This document shows, piece after piece, positions 1 through 9,434 of a stretch of 64,000 nt of DNA. Under the pieces are notes generated by a model. The model ran no database searches, had not been told where the DNA came from, and was given only the letters and a program-made list of their open reading frames with translations. The position numbers and the translations under genes are program-made. The stretch is from Companilactobacillus keshanensis (lineage in GTDB: Bacteria; Bacillota; Bacilli; Lactobacillales; Lactobacillaceae). Location: the NCBI RefSeq assembly GCF_003946205.1, contig NZ_RHOS01000002.1, positions 124,001 through 188,000 of the forward strand, written 5' to 3'. Every line of letters starts with the position of its first letter. Within the stretch, counting starts at the first letter, position 1.

Positions 1-12
1 AGACAATTATCA

Positions 13-1509
13 TTACTTATCACCTGCCACTTCATCAATATTGTTTATATTAAGTTCTTTTGATTTGGAACTGTTTTTAACCATGAATGTAATAGCCAAG
101 GCAATCAAACAGAATAAAATGGCAACCATAAAGGCAGCATGATAACCACTTAAAGTAGCATCAAAGAAGTTGTTTTTATATTGTAATGGAGCCTTTACTA
201 ATAATGAATGTCCCGGTTTAGCGTTGTTTGTAACATTAGTCAAAACACTGACCAAAATAGCTGTACCCATTGAACTGAATACCTGACGAACGGTGTTATT
301 AACAGCAGTACCGTGACTCATCAAATCAAATGGTAGAGAGTTCATACCATCTGTTGTAACAGGCATCAAGACCATTGAAATACCAAACATACGAATCATG
401 TATAAGACAACGATATCAAGTACTGGTGTTGTCTTTGTTAAGAATAAGAAAGGAATTGTTCCAGCTGTCAATAAGAACATACCCATACGAGCTAAGTCCT
501 TAGGGCCGAATCTATCAAAAGCACGACCAGTGATCGGACTCATGACACCAATCAAAAGAGCACCAGGTAGTAATGTTAATCCTGAATGGAAAGCACTCAT
601 ACCTTTAACGATTTGAAGATACAATGGCAAGATCATTTCAACACCGACCATGGCCATGTTAGTTACAGATGACAAAGCAGCAGCAACTGAGAATTTCTTA
701 ACTTTAAAGACACGTAATTCCAAGAATGGTGTATCCATCTTCAATTGACGATAACCAAACAATAGAATAACAATGACTCCACCGATAATAGTTGAAAGCA
801 CAATTGGTGAACCCCAACCATCATCACCAACGGAACTGAATCCGTAAAGAACAGAACCAAATCCTAAGGTTGATAAAACAAGTGACAATACATCTAATTT
901 TGTACGTTTTGTTTGAATAACTGGACGCATGAAGATAAAAGCCAAAATAAGAACGACTACGACAATGGGAATGATCATTCCGAAAAGATCTCTCCATGTG
1001 AAATTATCGATGATCCAACCTGATAAAGTAGGTCCAATAGCTGGAGCAAGTCCGATAACTAAACCAGCAAGCCCCATGGCGGTCCCACGTTGATTAGATG
1101 GGAAAATTGACAACATAACAACTTGCATAAGTGGCATAGTAATACCAACTCCGACGGCCTGAACCAAACGACCAGCTAGGATGGTACCAAAGTTTGGAGC
1201 AGTAAAACACATAATCGTTCCAATTAAGAATGTAGACATAGCAATAATATAAAGTACTTTTGTACTAAAGTTATTACTTAACCAAGCAGTGACGGGAATC
1301 ATAATACCATTAACCATCAAAAATCCAGTTGTTAACCATTGCACAGCTGATGTGGTTACGTTAAATTCCTTCATCAATGTTGGAAAAGCAGTAGTTAAAA
1401 TTGTACCGTTTAAAACGGTACAGAATGTACCGACCAAAAGAACCAAAACCAATAGATTACGATTAAATGGCTTTCCATTTATATCCAAGTGTTCATTACT
1501 TGAACTCAT
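13..1509 (-). CDS. MFS multidrug exporter, DHA2 family (14 TM)
   Basis: A 498-residue integral membrane protein that should export hydrophobic drugs in exchange for protons. The N-terminal half shows the DHA2/EmrB-QacA pattern: LNGTILTTAFPTLM in TM1, a GRLVQAVGVG motif and GLAPAIGPTLSGWI (motif C of drug/H+ antiporters) near residue 155-170. Length and about 14 hydrophobic segments fit this family rather than 12-TM DHA1. It lies 36 bases downstream of a MarR-type regulator on the same strand, so the two probably form one operon controlled by that regulator. Substrate cannot be read from sequence; LmrB- or EmrB-like is the closest description. Confidence 0.9.
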   Translation of the reverse strand: MSSSNEHLDINGKPFNRNLLVLVLLVGTFCTVLNGTILTTAFPTLMKEFNVTTSAVQWLTTGFLMVNGIMIPVTAWLSNNFSTKVLYIIAMSTFLIGTIMCFTAPNFGTILAGRLVQAVGVGITMPLMQVVMLSIFPSNQRGTAMGLAGLVIGLAPAIGPTLSGWIIDNFTWRDLFGMIIPIVVVVLILAFIFMRPVIQTKRTKLDVLSLVLSTLGFGSVLYGFSSVGDDGWGSPIVLSTIIGGVIVILLFGYRQLKMDTPFLELRVFKVKKFSVAAALSSVTNMAMVGVEMILPLYLQIVKGMSAFHSGLTLLPGALLIGVMSPITGRAFDRFGPKDLARMGMFLLTAGTIPFLFLTKTTPVLDIVVLYMIRMFGISMVLMPVTTDGMNSLPFDLMSHGTAVNNTVRQVFSSMGTAILVSVLTNVTNNAKPGHSLLVKAPLQYKNNFFDATLSGYHAAFMVAILFCLIALAITFMVKNSSKSKELNINNIDEVAGDK

Positions 1510-1545
1510 AAGGCGTTTCCTTCTTCCTATAAATATTGTTTTAAA

Positions 1546-1983
1546 TTACTTATTAAGAGTTTTGACTCCATCGATATTTGCATAAACTTTAGTTAAAATG
1601 TGCTCCAATTGATTTTTTTCTTCATCCGTTAAGTTTGAATAAATCTCTTCATTAGAGTCTTTAAAGTCCACTTTAAGCTTTTTGATGAATGCCGTACCCG
1701 TTGTAGTAATTCGAACAATTTTCTTACGACGATTATCAGGATCAACTTGTCGAATAACAAAATCCATCAACTCTAACTTTTTTAAAGAACGAGCGATAAT
1801 TGCGCCATCGAACAAAGTTATATCTCCAATTTCTTCTTGATTACAATCAGGATGTTGGTTAACAGACATCATAATCATGCTGTCAATCATCGTCAGATCT
1901 GTACCTTTCAAATATTCACGAACGATCCTTTTCTTTTGCATAAAGAACCGGAACGCAAAACCCATTAAATTATAATCATCCAT
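1546..1983 (-). CDS. MarR-family transcriptional regulator
   Basis: A 145-residue winged-helix regulator. The DNA-binding core includes the stretch IGDITLFDGAIIARSLKKLE and the wing VDPDNRRKKIVRIT, with flanking helices for dimerisation. MarR proteins usually repress an adjacent efflux pump and release DNA on binding a small ligand. Here the gene directly precedes the DHA2 exporter and a perfect inverted repeat overlaps its own -35 region, so autorepression together with the exporter is the likely arrangement. The ATG is supported by GAGG six bases upstream. Confidence 0.88.
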   Translation of the reverse strand: MDDYNLMGFAFRFFMQKKRIVREYLKGTDLTMIDSMIMMSVNQHPDCNQEEIGDITLFDGAIIARSLKKLELMDFVIRQVDPDNRRKKIVRITTTGTAFIKKLKVDFKDSNEEIYSNLTDEEKNQLEHILTKVYANIDGVKTLNK

Positions 1984-2022
1984 TTTTTACCTCGATAAAA
2001 TAAAAATTGTAAACAACGACAA

Positions 2023-2061
2023 AAAATATGCTATACCCAACTCTTGACAAAATCAAGAGTT
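2023..2061 (-). promoter_or_regulatory. marR promoter with MarR-type operator
   Basis: On the minus strand a -35 TTGTCA (2050-2045) and a -10 TATTTT (2028-2023) are 16 bases apart. The -35 lies inside a perfect 9-bp inverted repeat, AACTCTTGA (2039-2047) and TCAAGAGTT (2053-2061), with a 5-base spacer. Size and location are typical of MarR operators; binding by the adjacent regulator is inferred. Confidence 0.65.
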
Positions 2062-2108
2062 AAATATCGCATATTTTAAGAAAACGTTTTTAATTTTTTA
2101 AACCAATC

Positions 2109-2456
2109 TTATAAAAAGTCCTCACGAATTGGTGTAAATGAGTCGATAAGTCTTGAATCATCTTCTAAAGGAATGCATCCATGTTCTAAATTACTTGGGA
2201 AATAAATTGTATCCCCAACATGAACTTCTTGTGTATCTGTGTGATCAGGGTATTTTATCGAAAATTTGAATGAACCCTTCAATACATATGTAGTTTGTAC
2301 ATGTACATGTTTGTGATAAGGGATAACTGCATCTGGTGCTAATCCCTTTTCAAAAATTACCAAAGTATTCATTAGGCCTTCGCCATATGAAAGTACCTTT
2401 CTCAATGTATTGTCGTCCACTCTACCTAATTCAATATCTTTATCATAAAAAAACAT
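2109..2456 (-). CDS. Single-domain cupin protein
   Basis: A 115-residue protein made of one cupin barrel. Motif 1 is visible around PYHKHVHVQTTYVLKGSFKF, with metal-ligand histidines, and motif 2 around YFPSNLEHG. Small cupins of this kind are isomerases, sugar-binding or regulatory proteins, and sequence alone does not separate them. It follows the PTS EIIC gene by 42 bases on the same strand and should be co-transcribed, which suggests a role in handling the transported compound, for example as an isomerase of a sugar acid. The substrate is unknown. Confidence 0.75.
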   Translation of the reverse strand: MFFYDKDIELGRVDDNTLRKVLSYGEGLMNTLVIFEKGLAPDAVIPYHKHVHVQTTYVLKGSFKFSIKYPDHTDTQEVHVGDTIYFPSNLEHGCIPLEDDSRLIDSFTPIREDFL

Positions 2457-2498
2457 AATCCATTCTTCCCTTCTATTTTAAAAATCTCTATGAATCAA

Positions 2499-3749
2499 TT
2501 AAAACCAACGGAATATTAACCAGAATAACCCTGCCAAACCGATCATATCAGGATCAGCGAAAGTTGTTCCGTGAACACCAAGTGTACTGAATAAAGCCAA
2601 TGATACGGCTGGCATAATGGAAAGTAATAAACCATCAATTGCACTAGATATAACAGCACCTCTGATACCACCTTCAGCATTACCCAAGATTGCTGAAGCA
2701 CCACCAGTAATGAAGCAAGCCATCAGGCCAGGTACGATTACTGGCATTCCAAGTAATGGCAAGATAACGATCATAACTACACCTACTAGAAACGAAACTA
2801 AGAATCCGATCAAAGCAGTGTTTGGTGATTTATCGAATAAGACCAAGACATCGACACCAGGAATTGAACCAGGAGCAAAGATCTTAGCAAATCCTTTAAA
2901 TGCAGGTACGATCTCGTCGATAAACATCTTGATACCGGCTTTAACAATGTAAAGACCAGCAGCAAAAGTTGCGGCGTTTTCAAGTGAAAAGATAAATGAA
3001 TTTTCACCAAGAGTAACTTTACTTAAAACGGCCTGTTGCGCAAAGATACAAGTAACAATGAATAGAATAAACATCGTCAATGTTGTGGCAACGATTGGGT
3101 CTTTCAAGAACATAACTTTATCATTCATCTTTACTTTTTCTGCATCGTGTTCTTTATTACCAAATCTCTTGGCAACAAATGAACCCAATAAGTAAGCCAA
3201 TGTTCCAGAATGTGCAATCGTGTATTCCTCTGAATCCACAACATCCTTTGTATAATGCCCCAATAAACTAGGGGAAATTGCCATATAAAATCCTAAACCA
3301 ATACCACCAAATACGATTGCCAAAACATTACTTAAACCAATCATTTCAAAAACGGCAGCAATGGCAAAAGAACTGAATAATGCCAAGTGTAGTGATAAAT
3401 AAACAGCTTTAAAACGGGTGAATCTTGCTACCAAAATATTTGTTACCAAACCTACAACCAAGATCAATGAAGCAATACTTCCCAAATCCTTCATTGTCAT
3501 AGCCATCATAGCTTCGTTACTAGGTACAATACCTTCGACATTGAATGCACTGTTGAAAAGTTTACTAAATGCAGTCAATACATCGGCCAAAATACTGCTA
3601 CCCATTTTGATCATTGAAAAACCTACAAAAGAGATAATGGTTCCCGTAATAACTTTTGAAGGTTTATTCTTCATTGCAATCAAACCGATCAACGTAACCA
3701 AAGCAATGATTATGGCCGGCTTTTTAATGATTTCAATAAAAATACCCAT
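2499..3749 (-). CDS. PTS transporter EIIC, UlaA/SgaT (ascorbate-type) family
   Basis: A 416-residue polytopic membrane protein of the ascorbate/galactitol EIIC superfamily. Supporting segments are KPSKVITGTIISFVGF near the N terminus, GLGFYMAISPSLLGHYTKDV in the middle and GMPVIVPGLMACFITGGASAI near residue 335-355. The family phosphorylates its substrate during uptake and needs EIIA and EIIB partners; none is encoded beside it, so partners must come from elsewhere or it works as a facilitator. It is followed by a cupin gene and preceded by its likely LacI-type regulator. The start is set by GGGGG seven bases upstream of ATG. Confidence 0.82.
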   Translation of the reverse strand: MGIFIEIIKKPAIIIALVTLIGLIAMKNKPSKVITGTIISFVGFSMIKMGSSILADVLTAFSKLFNSAFNVEGIVPSNEAMMAMTMKDLGSIASLILVVGLVTNILVARFTRFKAVYLSLHLALFSSFAIAAVFEMIGLSNVLAIVFGGIGLGFYMAISPSLLGHYTKDVVDSEEYTIAHSGTLAYLLGSFVAKRFGNKEHDAEKVKMNDKVMFLKDPIVATTLTMFILFIVTCIFAQQAVLSKVTLGENSFIFSLENAATFAAGLYIVKAGIKMFIDEIVPAFKGFAKIFAPGSIPGVDVLVLFDKSPNTALIGFLVSFLVGVVMIVILPLLGMPVIVPGLMACFITGGASAILGNAEGGIRGAVISSAIDGLLLSIMPAVSLALFSTLGVHGTTFADPDMIGLAGLFWLIFRWF

Positions 3750-3808
3750 CAGAATACCCCCATTAAGACTTATTTATGGTCCTCTGCGCAAAGAAATCCA
3801 TTTTTAAA

Positions 3809-3820
3809 TAAACCGGTTTA
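3809..3820. promoter_or_regulatory. LacI-type operator O1
   Basis: TAAACCGGTTTA is a perfect 12-bp palindrome with the central CG of LacI/GalR operators. It lies in the 5' untranslated region of the EIIC gene, 79 bases from a near-identical second site, which would allow looping. Confidence 0.7.
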
Positions 3821-3887
3821 GTAAATCTCCAAAAAAAAATTCAGCCTCACTCGATTACATGAATTTATATTGCTAATCAAAATTCAC

Positions 3888-3945
3888 TAAATCGGTTTAT
3901 CTGAATTTAATATAACACTTGTGAATATCTTTGCAAGCGTTTTCT
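3888..3945 (-). promoter_or_regulatory. EIIC promoter with operator O2 and cre site
   Basis: On the minus strand a -35 TTGCAA (3936-3931) and -10 TATATT (3914-3909) are 16 bases apart. A catabolite-repression element, AGAAAACGCTTGCA (3945-3932), matches 12 of 14 positions of the cre consensus and overlaps the -35. Immediately downstream of the -10 lies TAAATCGGTTTA (3888-3899), one base from the palindrome of O1. The promoter therefore looks controlled by the adjacent LacI-type protein and by CcpA. Confidence 0.7.
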
Positions 3946-3955
3946 TTTTTATTTT

Positions 3956-4972
3956 CTAATTATTTTCTTTAACTGAGGAACGTAAATGTATCTCTGGGCG
4001 ATATCTAGTAACCTTTATTTCACTCTTAGGGTCATATTTATCTTTGATAATTTCTAGTAATAATTTCGAAGCCTTTTCTCCAATATCTGTAATTGGTTGA
4101 GCCAGTGTAGTGATCTCTGGATCAAATAAGCGAGCAAAACTAACATTATCAATACCGACTAAAGACAACTCATCAGGAACAGATATATTATGTTCCTTGA
4201 CCCACATCAAAACAGTCTCCAAAAGAATATCATTAGTGATAACCAGTGCCGTTGGTCGATTGCCAAGGTTCATTAATTCGTTCAGTCTTTCATTGACTTC
4301 TTCCAATTGACAATTGATGATATATTTTGGATTTTCAGTAATATCATTTTCTTTCAAAGCCTGACTATAACCCTCCAAACGTTCAACACGAGTAGTAATG
4401 TCATCGCCTAATGGAAAAGTTAATATAGCAATTTTCTTATGATCTTTATCAAGCATAATTTTAGTCGCATCATATCCGGCCGCCTTATTATCAAGCAAAA
4501 CACTTGGTATATCAACACCCTTTAGCAAACGGTCAACAAATACTATCGGAATTTTTTGTTTATGAAGAGCTTCATAGAAATCTTTATTTTCGTATGTTGG
4601 AAAGACAATTATTCCATCGATTTGACGAGCAATAAAGGATTCGATCAATTCTCGTTCTTTTTTAGGATCATCATCGGTTTTTGCAATAATAACCGAATAT
4701 CCCACTTTTTGAAAATAGTTTTCAATGGTAGCAAGCAATTCTAGTGAAAATCTGGATGATAAATTGGCACAAATAAAGGCAACTACATTAGTATTTTTTT
4801 GCTTCAAACTTTTAGCAATTTGGTTAGGGTGGTATTCTAACTTTTCAATTGCTTCGGCTATTCTTTGACGCGTGGTAGTGCTCATATATTGATAGCGTTT
4901 ATTCAAAAATTGCGAGACGGTACTCTTTGATACTCCTGCTTCAAAAGCGACGTCATTAATTGTGGGCTTCAT
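3956..4972 (-). CDS. LacI-family transcriptional regulator
   Basis: A 338-residue repressor. Residues 1-60 form the LacI helix-turn-helix and hinge (TINDVAFEAGVSKSTVSQFLN, then YHPNQIAKSLKQ). The rest is a periplasmic-binding-protein-like sensor with the usual ICANLSSRFS and GIDNVSFARL segments. It sits upstream of the EIIC-cupin pair on the same strand, and two LacI-type operators lie in the gap between them, so it most likely represses that operon until the sugar-like inducer appears. The inducer is unknown. Confidence 0.9.
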   Translation of the reverse strand: MKPTINDVAFEAGVSKSTVSQFLNKRYQYMSTTTRQRIAEAIEKLEYHPNQIAKSLKQKNTNVVAFICANLSSRFSLELLATIENYFQKVGYSVIIAKTDDDPKKERELIESFIARQIDGIIVFPTYENKDFYEALHKQKIPIVFVDRLLKGVDIPSVLLDNKAAGYDATKIMLDKDHKKIAILTFPLGDDITTRVERLEGYSQALKENDITENPKYIINCQLEEVNERLNELMNLGNRPTALVITNDILLETVLMWVKEHNISVPDELSLVGIDNVSFARLFDPEITTLAQPITDIGEKASKLLLEIIKDKYDPKSEIKVTRYRPEIHLRSSVKENN

Positions 4973-5005
4973 TTTTTCTCCTCAAATTTAAAACACATCT
5001 TTTAA

Positions 5006-5046
5006 AAAAACATCCCTATTACTCAATTTGAATAAGGATGTTTTTT
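5006..5046 (-). terminator. Terminator downstream of trpS
   Basis: On the minus strand AACATCCTTATT pairs with AATAGGGATGTT (one mismatch) around a 10-base loop and is followed by a T run. It separates trpS from the lacI-type gene. Confidence 0.8.
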
Positions 5047-5058
5047 GATAGATTTTGC

Positions 5059-6084
<1,026 letters not shown>

Positions 6085-6096
6085 CTAAAATTAGCA

Positions 6097-6310
6097 TAAA
6101 AAAAGCGCTCTATTGAAATTATCAATAGGACGCTTGCACGTGGTGCCACCTGTTTTGTAGAATTATCTCTACCACTCTACGGCTGTAAGGTGACCACCCA
6201 TTCCATTTCCTAATTCAAGGTCGATGACTCTTGCAGACTAGAAGTCATTCTCTGATTCAACTTACTTGAAATAGTACTTAAAAATGCTTATGCTTTAGTA
6301 TACTCTAATT
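6097..6310 (-). promoter_or_regulatory. Tryptophan T-box leader of trpS
   Basis: Read on the minus strand, the leader carries a Stem I specifier loop with GAA-A-TGG-A; TGG (6205-6203) is the Trp codon in the canonical position after the GAA of the S-turn. The T-box antiterminator sequence AGGTGGCACCACG lies at 6151-6139, followed by a terminator hairpin (6135-6106) and a T run ending at 6097. Uncharged tRNA-Trp should stabilise the antiterminator and allow trpS expression. Confidence 0.9.
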
Positions 6311-6316
6311 GCTTAT

Positions 6317-6345
6317 AGCATAGTGAAAAACAGACAAATTGTCAA
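6317..6345 (-). promoter_or_regulatory. trpS promoter
   Basis: Minus-strand -35 TTGACA (6345-6340) and -10 TATGCT (6322-6317) with exactly 17 bases between them, just upstream of the T-box leader. Confidence 0.75.
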
Positions 6346-6359
6346 TGTGAGGGACGTTA

Positions 6360-8624
6360 ATGACAGTTAATGAAACAAAAGAAGAAGAACAACAACGAGT
6401 TTATCAAATCGCTGATAAAATCGCTGATAAAATTGAACGCGCCACCGAAGGTCTAGCGAAGGCTCATACAGAAACTAGTAAGATCGAGCGTAACTATGGC
6501 GAAAATACTAAGGTCAATACTTTTGAAGTCGATGACCAAATGGAAACCAATGCTTCTGTTCAACAGCAAAAGCAGTTGGTCTCTCTAGCAGTTGAAAATG
6601 AAAATATTCTCGAATCAAACAAATTAAAATTAGAAAACCTACAAGGTTCACCATACTTTGGACGAATCGATATCGTTGAGGATGGTGAAAAAGATACACT
6701 CTACATTGGTACTTCAACCTTGCAAGACGACGATGGGGAATTTCTGATTTACGATTGGCGTGCACCAGTATCAGGAATATATTATAACGGTACACTTGGA
6801 AATGTCAGTTACCCTACGCCAACTGGAACAGCTCAAGTTGACCTTAAAAAGAAACGTCAATTCCAAATCGTTCATAATAAAATCAGAAATATGTTCGATA
6901 CCAATGAAACAGTTGGCGACGAAATTCTACAATCTGTCCTTAGTGAATACAACGACGAATATCTTCAAAGCATTGTAGCAACGATCCAACGTGAACAAAA
7001 TACTATCATTAGAGATACCAAATCAGATGTTCTCTTAGTTCAAGGAGTTGCTGGAAGTGGTAAAACATCTGCTATTTTGCAGCGTGTTGCTTATCTACTT
7101 TATCACAGTCGTTCAACTTTAGACGCTGATAAAATAATTTTATTCTCACCTAACAGACTCTTCAGCAGCTACATATCTGAAGTTTTGCCAAGTTTAGGTG
7201 AACGCAATATGCGTCAGGTCACTCTCAATGAATTTATTGCCTTGCGACTAACTGGTATTCAAGTGGAAACACTGTTCGAACGTTATGAAAAAGATGAACA
7301 CAATCTACCTGAAACCACTATCAAGATCCGCTTATTCAAAGAAAGTTCCGAATTCTTAGATAAACTGGAACAGATCGAACAGTCTAATGAAGATCATACT
7401 TTGTATTTTGAAGATGTCATATTTGAAGGAAAACCTTTTTTTACTAAAGAAGAAATTGCTGACATCTATAACTCTAAAAACAAAGCCTACAGTATCCCCG
7501 ACCGTTTTCTCAAAACTAAAAACACTTTGATAAAACGGTTAAAGGAACGAATTCATGAGGATCGTGATGAGGATTGGGTTCAAGATGAAATTGATAATCT
7601 TTCGGATGAAGATTTCCAACAGATCATTACTGATAATAATATTGAAGAATCAACTAATCAACGTTCTATCATCGCTGAAGAATTCTTACGTGACCGTTAC
7701 GCTCCGATTTATAATGCTTTGATCAATAATTATTTCTTTGATCCCTATAAAGAATATGTCTTCATTCTAAATAATCTGAAACAAGATCTAGTTTCGGATA
7801 GTGTCTGGAACACTATGGTTGAGGCAATTGATCACAGTGTCGAAGTACATAAACTAGGATTAAGTGATGCCGTAGCAGTTCTTTATCTGCGTAATTTTAT
7901 TACCGAAAGCGGCATTAATCGTAATATTCAACATATCTTTATTGATGAGATCCAAGATTACACAATGGCCCAACTAAAGTATATTTCCAAATCATTCCCT
8001 AACGCTAAATTGACCCTTTTAGGTGATAAAGCACAGGACATTTTGACAAGTTCATATCGTAATAAGGATTTGATAACTGGTATCCATGAATTATTTGAGG
8101 ATAAAAAAGTTACAACGATAACCTTGAATCAAAGTTATCGTTCAACAGCTGAAATAACTAATTTTGCTAAAACTCTTTTACCTAATGGTGACGAAGTTAA
8201 ATCATTCTCTAGAAAAGGTGAAGATCCAGTTGTGAAAGTCTTCGATAATGAAAATAGTTATTATGAAGGTCTGAAACAGGCCGCTCGTAAACTCAACCAA
8301 AAATACGGAACAGTTGCGATATTAACTAGAAATCAAGCCCAGGCCGAACAAGTCTACGCCCACTTTAGTGACGAATCATTGATCACTCTAGTTACCGCTG
8401 ACTTCCGTTCTATTCCTAAGGGGATTCTTGTATTACCGATCTATCTCGCTAAAGGATTAGAGTTTGATGCCGTCATTGGTCACAATATCTCCGGCCAAAA
8501 TTATCCTGATGCTAGAAGTCGTGATACTCTTTATACAATTTGTACTAGAGCGATGCACAGCTTGACATTATGTGCAGAAAAAGATTTATCTCCACTATTG
8601 GGTAAAGCAAAAGTAACTAATTAA
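6360..8624 (+). CDS. helD: UvrD-like helicase of the HelD family
   Basis: A 754-residue superfamily 1 ATPase. The Walker A GVAGSGKTS lies near residue 229, DEIQDYT (motif II) near 525, QSYRST (motif IV region) near 590 and KGLEFDAVIG near 698. The N-terminal 150 residues are a charged, coiled-coil-rich arm (EEEQQRVYQIADKIADKIE), and a long insertion separates the two halves of domain 1A. This architecture fits HelD, which frees stalled RNA polymerase, rather than PcrA/UvrD or RecB-type helicases. It is divergent from trpS and appears monocistronic. GAGG upstream supports the ATG. Confidence 0.87.
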   Translation: MTVNETKEEEQQRVYQIADKIADKIERATEGLAKAHTETSKIERNYGENTKVNTFEVDDQMETNASVQQQKQLVSLAVENENILESNKLKLENLQGSPYFGRIDIVEDGEKDTLYIGTSTLQDDDGEFLIYDWRAPVSGIYYNGTLGNVSYPTPTGTAQVDLKKKRQFQIVHNKIRNMFDTNETVGDEILQSVLSEYNDEYLQSIVATIQREQNTIIRDTKSDVLLVQGVAGSGKTSAILQRVAYLLYHSRSTLDADKIILFSPNRLFSSYISEVLPSLGERNMRQVTLNEFIALRLTGIQVETLFERYEKDEHNLPETTIKIRLFKESSEFLDKLEQIEQSNEDHTLYFEDVIFEGKPFFTKEEIADIYNSKNKAYSIPDRFLKTKNTLIKRLKERIHEDRDEDWVQDEIDNLSDEDFQQIITDNNIEESTNQRSIIAEEFLRDRYAPIYNALINNYFFDPYKEYVFILNNLKQDLVSDSVWNTMVEAIDHSVEVHKLGLSDAVAVLYLRNFITESGINRNIQHIFIDEIQDYTMAQLKYISKSFPNAKLTLLGDKAQDILTSSYRNKDLITGIHELFEDKKVTTITLNQSYRSTAEITNFAKTLLPNGDEVKSFSRKGEDPVVKVFDNENSYYEGLKQAARKLNQKYGTVAILTRNQAQAEQVYAHFSDESLITLVTADFRSIPKGILVLPIYLAKGLEFDAVIGHNISGQNYPDARSRDTLYTICTRAMHSLTLCAEKDLSPLLGKAKVTN

Positions 8625-8712
8625 TCCGTTTCAGACAACTAAAATTTATACTAAACTCGATAAAAAGGTTTAATATAATGTATAGGCTCTAAACTTAGGA
8701 GAGATGAATATC

Positions 8713-9216
8713 ATGAATAAAAAAACAGATCTTGAAGAAAGTTCACTAACAAAAGTTATTGATGACATTTCAGAAGGTCTTAACGATGCTGGAACTGTTT
8801 TTAATTCGGAAGAAACACCAGTTATTGAAGAAAGCACCGGTAAAGAAGCCGTTAGATATCTACTTTGGGGATTACTTTCAGTTATTGTAAACTTCGGAGC
8901 ATTCTTCATTTTCTATCGAGTAGTACATCTTAATTATCAGTTTGCTAATGTTATTGCCTGGTTTTTAGGGGTTCAATCCGGTTTCTGGGTTGATCGTATC
9001 ATTGTTTTCCGTCACAAATCAAATACTGCTTTTAGAGAAATGTTGGCTTTTTATGGAACTAGAGTTTTAACTTTCTTGATTGAATCAGCAACCCTTTGGA
9101 TCGGAATTTCTCTTCTTAGTGCAAATGGTACTGGTGCCAAAATTGTCGGTCAGTTGTTAGCAATTATCGGTAATTATGTTCTATCAAAATTCTTTATATT
9201 TAAAAACAAAAACTAA
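8713..9216 (+). CDS. GtrA-like membrane protein
   Basis: A 167-residue protein whose first 45 residues are acidic and cytosolic, followed by four hydrophobic segments beginning at KEAVRYLLWGLLSVIVNFGAFF. The segments with VDRIIVF and the C-terminal IGNYVLSKFFIFK are characteristic of the GtrA family, which is thought to move lipid-linked sugars across the membrane for wall or teichoic acid decoration. An ATG at 8704 lies almost on the AGGAGAG ribosome site; the ATG at 8713 has normal spacing and was chosen. Substrate unknown. Confidence 0.82.
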   Translation: MNKKTDLEESSLTKVIDDISEGLNDAGTVFNSEETPVIEESTGKEAVRYLLWGLLSVIVNFGAFFIFYRVVHLNYQFANVIAWFLGVQSGFWVDRIIVFRHKSNTAFREMLAFYGTRVLTFLIESATLWIGISLLSANGTGAKIVGQLLAIIGNYVLSKFFIFKNKN

Positions 9217-9224
9217 CTAAAAAA

Positions 9225-9255
9225 AACTCCTGAGAATTTTTCTCAGAAGTTTTTT
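9225..9255 (+). terminator. Terminator downstream of gtrA-like gene
   Basis: AACTCCTGAGAA and TTCTCAGAAGTT form a hairpin with one mismatch and are followed by a T run. Confidence 0.8.
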
Positions 9256-9261
9256 CTATTT

Positions 9262-9295
9262 GACCATCTTTATAAAAATAAAGGTGGTCTTTTTT
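9262..9295 (+). terminator. Second hairpin terminator
   Basis: GACCATCTTTAT and ATAAAGGTGGTC pair around AAAA and are followed by six T residues on the plus strand. It backs up the terminator 10 bases upstream. Confidence 0.65.
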
Positions 9296-9368
9296 GTTGA
9301 ATCATACCAACAAGGTACTCAGGTAATAATGTCGTATTATAACTTGAAACGATTGATCTGATAATCAT
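9270..9368 (-). CDS. Possible 32-residue small protein
   Basis: A short reading frame starts at ATG 9368 with an excellent ribosome site, GAGGTGA, four bases upstream, and encodes 32 residues beginning MIIRSIVSSYNTT and ending KRPPLFL. It has no signal peptide, cysteine pair or clear membrane helix. Its 3' end runs through the hairpin of an opposite-strand terminator, which weakens the case. It lies between two convergent genes. I do not recognise it; the ribosome site is the only real support. Confidence 0.3.
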   Translation of the reverse strand: MIIRSIVSSYNTTLLPEYLVGMIQQKRPPLFL

Positions 9369-9434
9369 TCTATCACCTCATTAGCTTTTGAGTACAGACT
9401 AACAGGTGAATGTAAATTTTTAGTATAGCAAGTC

